Source: Sepiola atlantica | Lineage: Eukaryota > Mollusca > Cephalopoda > Sepiida > Sepiolidae | Length of the DNA stretch: 64,000 bases | Direction of reading: 5' to 3' | Assembly (NCBI GenBank): GCA_963556195.1 | Contig: OY744525.1 | Span: forward strand, 76,441,344-76,505,343 | Part shown: positions 40,935-52,119 of the stretch, piece after piece | Position numbering within the stretch: the stretch's first letter is position 1 | Layout of the letters: each line of letters begins with the position of its first letter | The notes under the pieces: generated by a model | The model's input: only the letters and a program-made list of their open reading frames with translations | What the model was told of the DNA's origin: nothing | The model's database searches: none | Program-made: the position numbers and the translations under genes

Positions 40935-42225
40935 TTGATGATGATGTTTAACATTTGTCACGAAAAATAAAAAAGACCTCTGCTAATCTTTCTAAATTAC
41001 AAAAAATATTCTTTTTTACTATTCATGAAGTCTTTTTTTCTGTCTTTAATAATAAATGCGAAAAGCACAAAGTAACCATTTCGAAATGCTCAGTAATATA
41101 AAATTGTTTTATTCGACCAATCAATGTTCCAGTCTTTCATTTATTCATTACATTATATAACCAGTTTTTAATGGGGAATTCATTTTCATTTTTATGCTGA
41201 AACAAAATAAAATTCCTCGACTTTGAATATTTTAAAGTCTATATCAATTAACCTTTTATTCTAATAAATAAAATTTGACTATGTTAATGCACAGTAAATT
41301 TCCCAACATTAGAATATATCAAATAACACTACGACAATCATATTTTGTTATTTTCCTTAAAATTGCCAAAATGTCAAATGGAAATTATTTCTTTGTTTTC
41401 TGTAAAGAAAACTATTGTTTCAGTAATTGCTGCCCGGAGTGCAGGTTGTTTTTGCTAAAATAATAATGAGGCAAATGCCTTCAAAGCATGTTTAGATATG
41501 AGATTTATTAATAAAAATCAAAACAGATTTGTAATATTATTAATAATTTTTTTCTTTCTTTCATTTTCACTTTTTTTTTACTAATCATTTCGCTAGATCT
41601 ACCTAGCTTGTTCAGAGTATCTTAACAGTCCTCGGTAGTGTAGATAGTAGTCCGTCTGGATGTAATATGGACATTTGGTGTTAACAGATTTTTTTCATTT
41701 TTTTTTTTTAAATATGAGGAACGCGCATGCTCGCAGGTTGTGTTATAAATTGGGAGAGTTCATATTTTTTAAATTTCTTTGGGAGGTTATGGTACGGTTC
41801 TTGTTTTGTTTGGTTTGTTTTATGGCATATAAACCATCTATGGGTTATTTAATGCTGAATAACAGTTGTCAAATATAATTTTATAGATAGGGTAATTATT
41901 TATATTCTTAGAATACATTGCTCTTAGAATAGATTGCTTTTAGAATACCAGAATATATTGCCTGTAGAAGAAAATTTCAAAGTGAAAGCGAGAACATTAC
42001 TCTTAGAAGGGAATTCTACTGAGAGAGAAGTATTACTCTCAGAAAACACCACTCCAAGAAAAACATTACTCTTTGGCATTGGTAATCTTCTTTGTTCTCA
42101 AAGTGATTGACCCTAAACCCTCGCTTTCTAGTATGTATTTGTGGAGAAAAATAAAAATAAATAAGGTTTTGATTTTTTTGAAGAATCAGATAAAATAATC
42201 TGATTGGGGATGAACTTATAGATAC
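40935..42225. other. Mostly non-coding, with one S7 core
   Basis: 41805-41870 holds an S7 core ('ttatggcatataaaccatct', 'gggttatttaatgct'). About 41900-42080 carries several partial repeats of 'ttagaataca/attactcttagaa'. Otherwise nothing is recognised. Confidence 0.5.
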
Positions 42226-42229
42226 TAGA

Positions 42230-42465
42230 GCATGACGTGACCATCCGACTGATCGAATCGGGCCTCTCCGACCTCCTGTCTAGCCAAAGTAAGGGCCGAA
42301 ATGGACAAATGCCTAGCTACCAGGATCCCATGGCATCATGGGTCGCCACCCATGACCAACAAGTGGGTGGGGGTTACCCCTCTGCATGGGGTTGCAGTCG
42401 ATGAATCTGTGGCCCCACCGACAGGACGAGGTACGGTTTTGATACCTCCTACCCTAAATGGTAAA
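42230..42465. other. GC-rich island of unknown nature
   Basis: About 235 bp with clearly higher GC than both flanks, containing a small hairpin 'catgggtcgccacccatg' (about 42338) and an open frame of 60 codons on the plus strand that ends in the A-rich flank. The (A)n at its 3' end suggests a retroposed piece. I do not recognise the source. Confidence 0.4.
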
Positions 42466-42481
42466 GTTTACAAAAAAAAAT

Positions 42482-42940
42482 AATAATGTGCATACGTTAT
42501 TCACCCTGTTGCCTAGAATATATATTCCATAATTCATGATGATAAGTTCAGTAGTTTAGGATTTTACCAAGCACATACATATTATTGACATGTGCACTGG
42601 TCCTTTTAAAAATGTATAACTTCAAATTTAATGTAGAGCAATTCTTTTCTCTATTAAATCTTTTGTAATTAACTTATTTTAAAAGCTTTTGGAGGAAGGC
42701 AGGTGCAAGTTTTGGTGGTAAAAACAAAATAATGTGTCCATGTTACTCACCGGGTTGGTGAGAATATATATTCCAAAATTCATGATGATCATTTCATAAA
42801 AATTTTTTTTAAACTTTATATATATGCAATCATTAAATGTTAACGTTTCCAAAAACAAATAATGTATCCATGTTACTCACAATTTTGCCTAAAATATATA
42901 TTCCAAAATTCATAATGATTCGTTCATTAGTTCAGGAGAT

Positions 42941-42945
<5 letters not shown>
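42482..42945 (+). repeat. Three imperfect direct repeats (R8)
   Basis: Units beginning near 42483, 42728 and 42856 share 'aataatgtgtccatgttact' (variants), 'cac...gttg', 'gaatatatattccaaaattc' and 'atgatgat'. The first and third also share 'gttcagtagtttaggattt/acc'-like ends before the (TA)n tract. Spacing is irregular (245 and 128 bp). Confidence 0.75.

Positions 42946-42999
<54 letters not shown>
42946..42999. repeat. (TA)n microsatellite
   Basis: About 27 TA units; left border of the R11 copy. Confidence 0.97.
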
Positions 43000-43001
<2 letters not shown>

Positions 43002-43117
43002 TATTTCATGTATCCACATAAAATTTTATAAGGAGATATCATTTTTTATGTATCAATTTTCAGTATTTACTTCAACAGTGCTCGATACGTAAGTAGGCTT
43101 AATTGCCATAAATATAT

Positions 43118-43119
<2 letters not shown>
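43000..43119 (-). repeat. R11 copy lacking the palindrome
   Basis: Inverse of 23739-23845 plus the first few bases of its arm ('aattgccataaatatatt'); the 87-bp-arm palindrome seen at 23.6 kb is almost entirely missing. Bordered exactly by (TA)n on both sides. Confidence 0.85.

Positions 43120-43160
<41 letters not shown>
43120..43160. repeat. (TA)n microsatellite
   Basis: About 20 TA units; right border of the R11 copy. Confidence 0.97.
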
Positions 43161-43163
<3 letters not shown>

Positions 43164-43219
43164 AAACACACATACCTAACTTTATATACATTGAGATATA
43201 CTATAGTAACGGAAAGCAG

Positions 43220-43595
43220 AAATATTTAAAGACGGTTAAAAAAAAGCAATCAAACCAATAATATTTGTGTGATCTATGCAAATATTGTGAATTTTATGGA
43301 ACAAATATGAAAGCAAATAAAGAAATCAATGTATTAATAAAATTGAATTGGTTGATATGCCGTAAAACAGGCAAATAAAACTAAACATAAGCAAAAATAT
43401 TTGAAGGCTTAAAAATTAAATAGACAACCAAAACAACAGTATTTGAATTAAGGAAAAACTGTGATAGAAAAGAAGAAACAGCCATTGAATATTAGTCAAT
43501 GTCAATGCATAGAGAGTGACAGTAAGTGCATATAGAGTGGCTAAATTGATGTATCAATAACATCGAATGGGTTGATATGCTGTAAAACAACATAA
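43220..43595 (-). repeat. Two S7-type units in direct tandem
   Basis: 'ggttgatatgccgtaaaac' (about 43350) and 'gggttgatatgctgtaaaac' (about 43559) each close a unit of about 170-200 bp that begins with 'aatatttaaagacggtta' or 'aatatttgaaggcttaaa'. Similarity between the units is moderate. Confidence 0.6.
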
Positions 43596-43724
43596 GAAAA
43601 CTAACTCTCTCTGTAAGTGATTCACTCATAATCCTAATATCACAGTGCAAAGGTTGGAAATAATAATATACAATGTGTGTGTGTATATATAACAATATTT
43701 ATTTAAGTAAATATTAAATTATTT

Positions 43725-43848
43725 TTACCTACATACGCCGTAGTTTCAAGCTTCTGCTATCATCAGACGGTTGCAAATTTCGAACCCAGTTACAGAATCA
43801 TCCTAGACTCCGAAAGCAAGCGCTCTAACCAAATTAGCATGTAAAGAA
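43725..43848 (-). mobile_element. tRNA-derived SINE family S4
   Basis: On the minus strand: A-box-like 'tttggttagagcgcttgc' (about 43838), B-box-like 'actgggttcgaaatttgc' (about 43790), then 'aaccgtctgatgatagcag' and 'gaaactacggcgtatgtag'. Box spacing about 45-50 nt fits a tRNA with a normal variable arm. A single copy in this window. Confidence 0.75.
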
Positions 43849-44084
43849 AGGGAATTACATTCTATTTATGCCAAACAGGTACAGACAGAAGACTTGTGTG
43901 TATTTAGCCAGCATTTTTTAATTTAAGCAAACATTGTTAAAAATTACAGAATTCGTTTGCTTAATTATACCTTTTTTATTTTTTCAATTTTTCTATTGAT
44001 CTTTTTGTGTTAAAATAACAACAAATAATGTATGTTCCATATGTATCACGAACGTTTTCTTTTTAATCATAAGATACTCTGATT

Positions 44085-44345
44085 ATACACTAGCAGATTC
44101 ATCCAGCGTTGTCTGGGTATCAAATATTTTGAACATAACTAATAAAACTTGGTAATGTTATGAATTCTCTCATTCCGGCCATTTATGTGTTAAAGTTTTT
44201 CTTACAAAAGTAAAACACTTTTTTTAGAAAAATGGTTCCTAGCTTATGCCATTGAACCAAATAAACAAACTCTTTATTATACGTTATTATAATAGAAATA
44301 TACCTTACTAGCAGGACCTGTGTCCCGGCGTTGTTCGCTAGAGAT
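44085..44345. repeat. Paired repeat ends ('ctagcag...gcgttgt')
   Basis: 'ctagcagattcatccagcgt' (44090) and 'actagcaggacctgtgtccc' plus 'ggcgttgttcgc' (44309) look like two ends of the same dispersed molluscan repeat class. The second appears to start an element running toward about 45960 ('tttatatattatagat'). Confidence 0.45.
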
Positions 44346-44699
44346 ATAAATTAAATTTAAAAAATAGAAGAATTAGAGTATAAATTCATAAAAAAAGAAG
44401 TTGAGAAGAATTTTGTATTTAATTCAGGTGATTAAAATAAGATTTATAGATGTTTTTAATCAAACCAAATAAATTACTCTATGTTTCGGGTGCTTCCCCC
44501 TCCCCTTCGATTGTAAGTAGTGGGTTATTCGTAAAAAAAAAAACCACTGCTCCCCCTCCCCGTCTCCCCCAAAAAAGTAAATGTGGTCCAAGAATATGCG
44601 TGAAGCTTTCCAAGGTCAGTGAACTTGACTTTTCAACGAAAACTCTAATTGGTGCACTTTTTGATGGCATCCATAATGACGGCACCACGCTGCGAAAAT

Positions 44700-45205
44700 G
44701 AGTTGGTGACCCAAATTAACCCCGTGACTCAAACAACCCCTTAGTTCTCTAATAATATGCAGTAAGCAAATGATAATTTCGTATTGCCCATTAAAGAAAA
44801 TGTGGAAATCTTTTTAGGGGTTTAAAGGGGGTGGGGATATATATAAAAAAAATTAAAACAGGTTTTTTGTGTGAATATCCGATTTCTTTTGCGAGTAAAA
44901 GAAAAAAAAAAAAGAAGAAAACTTTAGGTTTCCATACCAAAAAGGTATTGTAAAAATTTTTTTTAAATTGAAGAATAAAACATGTATTTTTAAAAAATAA
45001 TAATATGACTATGATTATTATTATATTATGTTTATATGTAATGTTCAATAATTTGGAAGCATAAGTTAAACCAGTGATGCAAATAACCCCTGAGTTCCGT
45101 AATAATCTTGAATAAGCCATTGGTAATTTCGTGTGTGCCAAGAAATAAAAAGGTAGAAATCGTTTTTAAGTTTGTTTTTGTTTGGGAGTGGGGGTTAAAA
45201 GAACA
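44700..45205 (+). repeat. Direct repeat pair R9 (about 110-bp units)
   Basis: 44715-44825 and 45068-45170 share 'caaa(c/t)aacccct', 'agttc(t/c)(c/g)taataat', 'aa(g)c(a/c)a(a/t)tgataatttcgt' and 'aaatc.ttttta' in the same order, about 350 bp apart. Probably internal repeats of one degenerate element. Confidence 0.65.
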
Positions 45206-45957
45206 AAGATCGTTTTTGCGGTGTGTTTGTATTTTTTTTCCTTGTTAAAATTTTTATAAATCATTGAATAAGCGTGAAGGAAATGTTATTTAAAGAAATC
45301 TATTTTTAATGTTGACTAATGAAACATGTATTAGTTGATTTAAATAAAAATATTACTATGATTTTTTTAATGTGATAAAATTAAGAAATGTGCTTACTAC
45401 ATGTGGAAGTGTGTTTGTATTATTTTGTAATGCAGCACGTGATGTATTTGTTTTAACATAATCCGTTATTCCATAACATATAGATGTCATGTGTTCTTAA
45501 TAGTGGAATGATATTCTGGTAATCTGTAATTGACAGTGTTTCTGTTTAACGGTTCCGAATGTAATAAAGGTCTTGCTGTGTTTTGAGTAGCAGGTAGAGT
45601 AGATAATTTGCAGTGAGTATTTATAGTGACCACTGTCTATGTGGATGTTGTATTTGAGAGAGTAAGTGATCTAGGAATAAATATAGTAATTATTATATGT
45701 TGAAGAAATCATGCGAAAGTTGCTGCAAACAAGCTTGAGTGAATGCGAGTATTGCAGTGGGTATGATGCATGTGGTTATTTTCTTACTCTCGTCAAAGGT
45801 ACAAGGGGAAAACCAGTCCACTTTATATATATAGGTAGATGATCATTTAAAACATAAAAAACCATGTGCAGGAATCTACTGATTCCAAATATACCATTGA
45901 CATCATATGATGTGTGGACAGAGAAACGCACACACTTTGCTTTATATATTATAGATA

Positions 45958-45993
<36 letters not shown>

Positions 45994-46850
45994 GTTACTT
46001 GTGTGTATATTAGTTGAAAGACAAGCTGTAGATAATTACTTCAACGAAAAATGTTTAAATAGGTGGTGGGTGATGCCTTTGCTTTTAAAACTTAATTTGC
46101 CATGAGATAGGTTCCACACTTGTTAATCATTGGTGGAGTAAATTGTTTTGAAAATTAATCAGAGACTTTGTGCGTTTGAAAGAGAAAGAAAATTTAAATT
46201 AAAATTTTTAAAAAGCAAGGGAGATAATTCGATGTTGCTAAAACAATTGTTTATTATCACTTCCCCCTCTCTTTTTTTTCGTTTTGTGTTTTTTTTTCTT
46301 CGGCATAGCTATTTTCAAGCATTAACTGAAGTGTCTTAAACGAAAATAAGCAGGTATAAACGAGTTGGTAATCTCTGGATGAGATGCATTCCGGAAAATT
46401 TAATCTTCGCTTTTTTTTTTTTTGTACAGTATTCTTTTCACAATTCATTAAATGAAGCCATCTCATTAGCTCCACCAATGAGCTCATGTTGTATTCTGGG
46501 TTTACCCGCTTGTCTGCCTGTTTGTTAGCAACTCTATGTCATAATAACTATCGAGATCTTCCTTAAAAAAACATCGGAGATGTGTCCATACTATTATGTT
46601 TGTATGACGATTTTTTTCTGAAATGAGGAGATGTTGTCATCTACATTCGTTCATACTATTATACTCATTACAAAATGAACATACTATTATTATTAATAGT
46701 AATAATAATTACAAACACGTGTAGGCTTCAAAACTATTGGTTAGAATTCAACTAAATTTGGCATGAAAGCCTTTCTGGACGACTTTTGGCTAATGGTAAT
46801 AAATCTGCAAGAGTAGTAGTAGTAGTAGCTTTTTCAGTCTAAAAGGTTCT
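45205..46850. other. Non-coding, nothing recognised
   Basis: AT-rich DNA with a TG/TA tract at 45957-45990 and an (agt)n run at 46811-46829. No gene supported. Confidence 0.45.
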
Positions 46851-46854
46851 TAGG

Positions 46855-47000
46855 ACCTTGTGCTTATCTCACGACAGGATGCTAGTTTGTCACCAGTTAT
46901 ACTTCCTAGCCAGGCTAGTACCCATTTATACCACTGGGTGGAGTGGTTTACTTACAGCATCTGGTATCCCTTAATGGTCACTAATCTAAGAACTGAGCAA
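46855..47000 (-). mobile_element. 5S rRNA-derived SINE, copy 4 (5'-truncated)
   Basis: On the minus strand 'agttcttagattagtgacca' and 'ttaagggataccagatgctg' plus taag equal the 3' third of 5S rRNA. The body 'aaaccactccacccagtgg' corresponds to 'aatactccactcagg' of copy 1 and 'gctaggaagtataactgg' continues it. The 5' two thirds of the head are absent, as expected for incomplete reverse transcription. Confidence 0.75.
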
Positions 47001-47335
47001 AAAAGGAACAAAAAAGGATATGGAAAATGTTTGGTACACTCAGAGGAGTTTTCAAAATTCTGTCTCAACAACGGCTGCAAAAGTAAACAATTGAATTTAA
47101 TTACGGCGCACATGGGCAAATTTGTACATTTTTAGCCGGAAGTTTGCAGTTATTTATACAAAATTAATTTCTACAGATCGAAAGAGCTGTTGACTCTCAT
47201 GATGATCTCCTAACTGTTGTTGAAAAAAAATGAGATAGCACAGCTTCCATTTTTCAAAAGCTTCTTGCAAGGAAAAGAAGACAGAGTAAAACATGGAAAG
47301 AGAACATCAATCTAGCAGAGTCATAGAGAACAGTT

Positions 47336-47545
47336 ATTTTTTGTCTTTTTTACGGCATATCAACCCTTCTTTTCAGCTATTTAATGCTGAAGCACAATAC
47401 AAGATTTGTCTTGTTTGTTTTATGACATATCAACACTTATTGGGTCATTTAATGCCACAATACAATAAAAGACCTGTCTGTTACACGGCATGTCAAGCAT
47501 GTTTTGGTTATTTAAGGCCAAAACATAAAACCTATTCTATACGAT
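47336..47545 (+). repeat. Tandem trimer of the S7 core
   Basis: Three consecutive units of about 68 bp: 'tttttacggcatatcaaccc', 'ttttatgacatatcaacact' and 'gttacacggcatgtcaagca', each followed by a form of 'gggtcatttaatgcc.aa' and 'cacaatacaa'. Because the unit is close to a multiple of three, a 94-codon open frame runs through them; it is repeat-derived. Confidence 0.85.
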
Positions 47546-47579
47546 TAGTTGAAGATAAGTTGCTATATTACTCATAGTG

Positions 47580-48350
47580 AGGGATACATTGTAGGTTCAT
47601 ATCTTAGTGTGCAATTGAATACAAAAGTATGCATAATTCAAGTCCCAAATTAATTTTTTGTGATATAACGCCATATTTATTTGATAAGATTCACAAATTG
47701 AAATTTTCACATAAGCATCTCTCAGAACATTCAAAACATTTGACTCATAACTAGCAGGTACAGTTTTAATCGATAAAAATAATATATCAGATATAAACTT
47801 ACAGGAATTTAATGAAAGTATCTGATGTGTTTTCTAAAATGAAAGGGTTAATAAAATTCATCTGGGTAAAATTCCATAGTTTTCACAAGAGATCCGAGTA
47901 AAGATTTTAAAGAAAGTATACCATAGACGTCAACTTCTCTATGACAGAATAACAAAATAATTTAACTTTTTATTTTAATCTGGGAATATAGCAATTTTCA
48001 TGTTCTTATTTGTAATGATGCTTTAATTAGTACAATTGAAATTGATTGTGGTGGATTTAGAATTTGTAAATAAATTGATTTTTGTTAAATACGATTTTAC
48101 TCCTGTGTCTGTTTGTGGGTTTATCACCTCTACGAAATGCAAAATAGACTTCATTAAGTTTGTGATGCCCATGTTGAAAATTTCACAATGAAGGTTACAC
48201 ATTAGCCAATGAAAATGCTTGAAATATGATTTATAACTGGTAAATATGGAAATATTGTCTGTTATAAAATCGGTACCGGTTTATTGGGTGACTTCTGAAT
48301 ATTAGGGGGGGGGACTGCTTTGTTTTCCTTTTTTGATGACTAAAAAAAAT
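47580..48350. other. Non-coding, nothing recognised
   Basis: No supportable gene. Confidence 0.4.
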
Positions 48351-48354
48351 TAAA

Positions 48355-48495
48355 TATTGATTAGAACTAAGTATTAAAATCGATTAAATGGATTGAAAAT
48401 AAAATTTTCGTTTTCTAAAACACAGACTAATAATTGGTCAAAATCACTGACAAAACAGATTTTTATCTACCTTTTGCTATGAAAACTATTACAGT
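48355..48495 (+). repeat. Dispersed repeat R7, copy 2
   Basis: Partner of 17750-17870; it directly precedes the AT-rich minisatellite. Confidence 0.6.
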
Positions 48496-48552
48496 GAAAG
48501 AAATAGTGAAAATACCGACTTTATTTTTTATATAAGAAGAGGAAACTTAAAT

Positions 48553-49170
48553 TTGTCAATTATTAAATAAGAAAAAAACTAATATTTGGCAATATGATTA
48601 AATAAAAATAAACTAACATTTTGCAGTTATTAACTAAGAATAAACCAATATTCAGCAACATTTGGCAATTATTAAAAAAGAATAAATTAACATTTGACAT
48701 TTATTAAATATGAATAAAATAAAATTCAGCAATTATTAAATTAAAATAAACTAACATCTGGCAATTATTAAATATGAATTAACTAATATTCAGAAATTAT
48801 TAAATAAAAATAAATCAACATTCCACAATTATTAAGTAAGAATAAAATAACATCTGGCAATTATTAAATAAGAAACTATTAAAAATCAATTAACTAACAT
48901 TTGACAAATATAAGTAAGAAAATACTAACATTCGGCAATTATTAAATAAAAATAAACCAGCATCAATCAATTAGTAATTAAAAATAAACTAACATTCAGC
49001 AATTATTCAATAAGAATGAACTAACAATTGGCAATTATTAATTAAGAATAAACTAACATTTGGCAATTATAAATAAGAAAATGCTAACATTTGGCAATTA
49101 TAAATAAGAAAATGCTAACATTTGGCAATTATCAAATAAAAATAAACCAACATTCAGCAATTATTAAATA
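48553..49170 (+). repeat. AT-rich minisatellite, about 19 units of about 33 bp
   Basis: The recurring unit is close to 'aactaacatttggcaattat' followed by 'taaataagaataa'. I count about 19 occurrences of the 'ggcaattatta' core. Units vary from 28 to 36 bp with many substitutions, but neighbouring units at about 49066-49126 are identical, which points to recent local amplification within an older array. Confidence 0.95.
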
Positions 49171-49530
49171 AGCATGCTTGCAAATAATTAGCTTTTTATC
49201 TCTAGCCAAGATTTGAACGTATTTTTTAATTTTTCCGAATTTTTATCGTTTCTCTTACTGAAAAGTTATTCCGCTTGAGGGAAAGTATTGCTGGAATTAA
49301 GTTGGATTTTTCATTTCTCAAAAAATGAAGATAAAGTAATGATCTCTCAATTTTGGCAAACAAATAGGCAATTAAGAATCTTAAATTCGGTTGGTAATTC
49401 GATTAGAATTCTAAACAAATAACAGAAAACGGATTAACATTCCAGGGGCAAAATGTGCAAGGCTTCTCTTTTCTTTTTAAAATTTTATTAATATTTGGGA
49501 GGAAACTTTTGGTATTGTTTTAAAGATCAA

Positions 49531-49533
<3 letters not shown>

Positions 49534-49596
<63 letters not shown>
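49534..49596. repeat. (TA)n microsatellite
   Basis: About 31 TA units. Confidence 0.97.
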
Positions 49597-49598
<2 letters not shown>

Positions 49599-49681
49599 TC
49601 ATTATTCATTATGTATCATTGTGAGTTTTTCTTTATTCTATTAATAATAATTTCTTTTTATGAGTATCTTAAATTATAATT

Positions 49682-49682
49682 T

Positions 49683-49735
<53 letters not shown>
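49682..49735. repeat. (CT)n(TA)n compound microsatellite
   Basis: About 14 CT units then 13 TA units; it borders repeat R4 copy B on the left, just as a CT/TA tract precedes copy A at 39.7 kb. Confidence 0.97.
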
Positions 49736-49739
<4 letters not shown>

Positions 49740-49744
49740 AGTTA

Positions 49745-50880
49745 GGTAAGTTTAGATATTTGCATGTACAGGATTCACTCCTAAACTAATTAACTGATCA
49801 TCATGACTTTTGGAAAACAGCTGCGTAAGGATGTAGCAATCATAAACTGTGAGTTGATTTGGTCATACGAGGACCAAACAGACTCCAGAGTATATTAATT
49901 CCGACTTAACATTTGAAGAACTACTAGCATACCATTTGGGATTTAGACAGCAGAAAGAGAGTTTCCTGTCACCAATTAAGAAAGATGTTCTCTCTCCTGC
50001 CTTTGCCCACTGGACAGCGGAGTCGATATATTGCTCTAAGAAGATTTTCGGCAGCCAAAATACTGTCCAACTTTATTATTACTTCCTTCACTGTGACACT
50101 TTTAACTTTCGGCAACAGTGTAGGTAAGTTAAATAAATACTTATCGTTGTTGTTTATAAAATGACTTTGTTTTCCTTTCATTTATGACCGAATTGTTACA
50201 AAATAATTATGAGAAAAAAGAAACAATGTTTCAGACAATATGTAAAAATAAAAATGGAATAAAGAATAAGCAATTCAACAACTAACAAAAATAAACTCAA
50301 AAACTCATGTTGTAAAGTTCTACCGAGATATTTCGGTCGTTAAGATACGGCCATTTTCGTTCGGTTGGTAAACTTTATTTTAAAAGAAATGGTTTTATAG
50401 TCAATGCGAAGATTAGCTCCTATAAGCGATGCAAAAGGACTAAAAGTAGGGTGGAAGTCCTTCATGAAAATTGATACATTTGTGTGAAATTTTAACAATA
50501 GGTACTAGACATCAATTAATAAATATTGTCCAAACTTCAGTTTCTTTGGAGTATTTTAAAGGGTTTTTAGAGGGCATAATATGGGCACAGACTCCCATTA
50601 TAAAATTCAAATGTTTCAGATTTGCATTGAATTCGATCCATAGTCATGAGACACCAATGAAGCAAGATTCCCTGAATTTTAATTTTTTCTTTAGACTCAT
50701 TAAATTTGAGACATTGTCTATAATCGAAATTAGAATAAGGATTCTAGACATAAGGTTTAGTATCATTATATTTTGATTTTAATCTTTGTAAGGGGACATA
50801 AAAGTGGTGCAAAACTGTTCTGTCTAGGAAATAATCTTACCCATCCTGAGACAGGTATTCTTCTAGAATATATATATGAA
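49745..50880 (+). mobile_element. Dispersed repeat R4, copy B, interrupted
   Basis: Left part 49765-49850 ('caggattcactcctaaacta', 'cagctgcgtaagg') and right part about 50395-50880 ('gaagattagctcctataag', 'agacatcaattaataa', 'agagggcataatatgggcac', 'ggtattcttctag') match copy C at 59965-60535. Between them lie about 520 bp that copy C lacks and that contain the candidate exon at 49985. The right end meets a short TA tract. Confidence 0.75.
49985..50164 (+). CDS. Candidate small 5' coding exon (59-codon open frame) with splice-donor-like sequence
   Basis: ATG at 49985 (A at -3, favourable context) opens 'MFSLLPLPTGQRSRYIALRR' and then a hydrophobic run ending 'TLLTFGNSVG'. Immediately after 'agtgta' the sequence is 'ggtaagt' (50127 region), a consensus splice donor, after which the frame decays into AT-rich codons and stops at 50162-50164. 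Composition from 49950 to 50125 is GC-richer than its surroundings. It could be a signal-anchor-type first exon, a fragment of a mobile element, or chance. No downstream exon was identified. Confidence 0.2.
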   Translation: MFSLLPLPTGQRSRYIALRRFSAAKILSNFIITSFTVTLLTFGNSVGKLNKYLSLLFIK

Positions 50881-50884
50881 ATCC

Positions 50885-51700
50885 AAAACAAGTGCACGAA
50901 TTCTTCTAAAATTCCAGAAAAAAAAGATTATCTGCAGAGCAGCAGGTAACATAGATAATATATTTATAATGGCACTGTCTGGGGATGGAATTTAAAACAA
51001 ATCCTATACCAAGATCAAGTACAATTGCTCTTGAGTAAAATTTTAAGAGGCATCCAATGGTGGTATTAATTTCTCATTAGTGATACAAAGTACGTCACAC
51101 GAATAATCAAGAACGTTCTGCCAAGTGACCACAACCCAAACGTTTTGTGGTCCCATGAGGGGCAGCTCATGTAGAGCAGTACATCAGACATATTATAGAG
51201 CGGGATGTCTTTTAACTCAACACACACCGATAACTCTCTAACAATATTGGACTAACCCGTTCAAGTGCAACACTTTACATAAGCAGGTGAATGATGGCAA
51301 TATAAACCGGCCTCTGTAAAACAGTACTAACATCTTTAGCTGTTATGTCACGTGTCCATGTAAACAATTCTAGTATGGATATTGGATGCCTTAAACCTAA
51401 TGTTATCTAGATGTGTAGTATTCAATGAAGGAAGCACCTTGCACTTATTAAAGCGTCAAATATTATCTCAGTATTATTAAGCAATCTTGGAGTTGATACT
51501 TCAGCTATTTATAATAATGGCAATAGTCTGTTTATTAAAGTTCTAATAAGTAATATAAGGGATGTACGTTTTGAAGTTATAATCTATGGCTATACATAGA
51601 CAGAGGCTTCAGTAAGTTTGATAATAAAAATTAATATTCGTTTTAATAAAGTTCTAACGAAAATGTAAGGGGTGTCACATTTCAAATTATAATTATAATC
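50885..51700. other. Non-coding, nothing recognised
   Basis: No supportable gene; may contain unrecognised repeats. Confidence 0.4.
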
Positions 51701-51711
51701 TATAACTCAAT

Positions 51712-52115
51712 GAAACAGATACTTTGAGCTTCAACCCCGGCTCCTCCTTGTAAGACATTCACAGCAAGAACTCGTTCTACTACCACAACAGCAAAGAACT
51801 TTACTTTCTTCATCTGTATGATTAACATCAAACGGAATTTCCATGAACAGAGTTTCTTTCCATGAACTCCCAATCTAAGGAACAAGTTACCACCAGATTG
51901 CTTTCTTTGCGGGCCACAGCATGATCATCTTCAAATCTAATGTCAACAAAAACTTGTTATAAATTGTCTTCATAAGTCATCAAATTTCGTTCATTCATTA
52001 TTTACAATGCTCTCATAATATTCTTCATCATTTGACTGACAATCTATCCATCTCATTAACCCTTATCCTTGAATGGCTTTTGGCCTTGATAAGTGGTGAC
52101 TCATTAGTAAATAAT
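51712..52115 (+). mobile_element. LINE-B C-terminal fragment
   Basis: The plus strand encodes 'ARTR' with stops around it, 'KRNFHEQSFFP' (about 51835) and, further on, a piece equivalent to 'P..S.....L.' of the LINE-B C-terminus. At the nucleotide level it is the inverse of 20320-20700, including 'ggaatttccatgaacagagt' and 'tcttcaaatctaatgtc', and ends in the same 'ttatccttgaatgg...ccttgataagtggtgac' block. Degenerate, 5'-truncated. Confidence 0.8.
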
Positions 52116-52119
52116 AAGA

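Noticed and set aside
47293..47577. 94-codon frame with internal protein repeats
   Set aside because: It is the tandem S7 trimer read through; the same DNA is non-coding at all other S7 sites.
48553..49170. CRISPR-like array
   Set aside because: Repeat units are contiguous and degenerate with no unique spacers, and the host is eukaryotic; this is a minisatellite.
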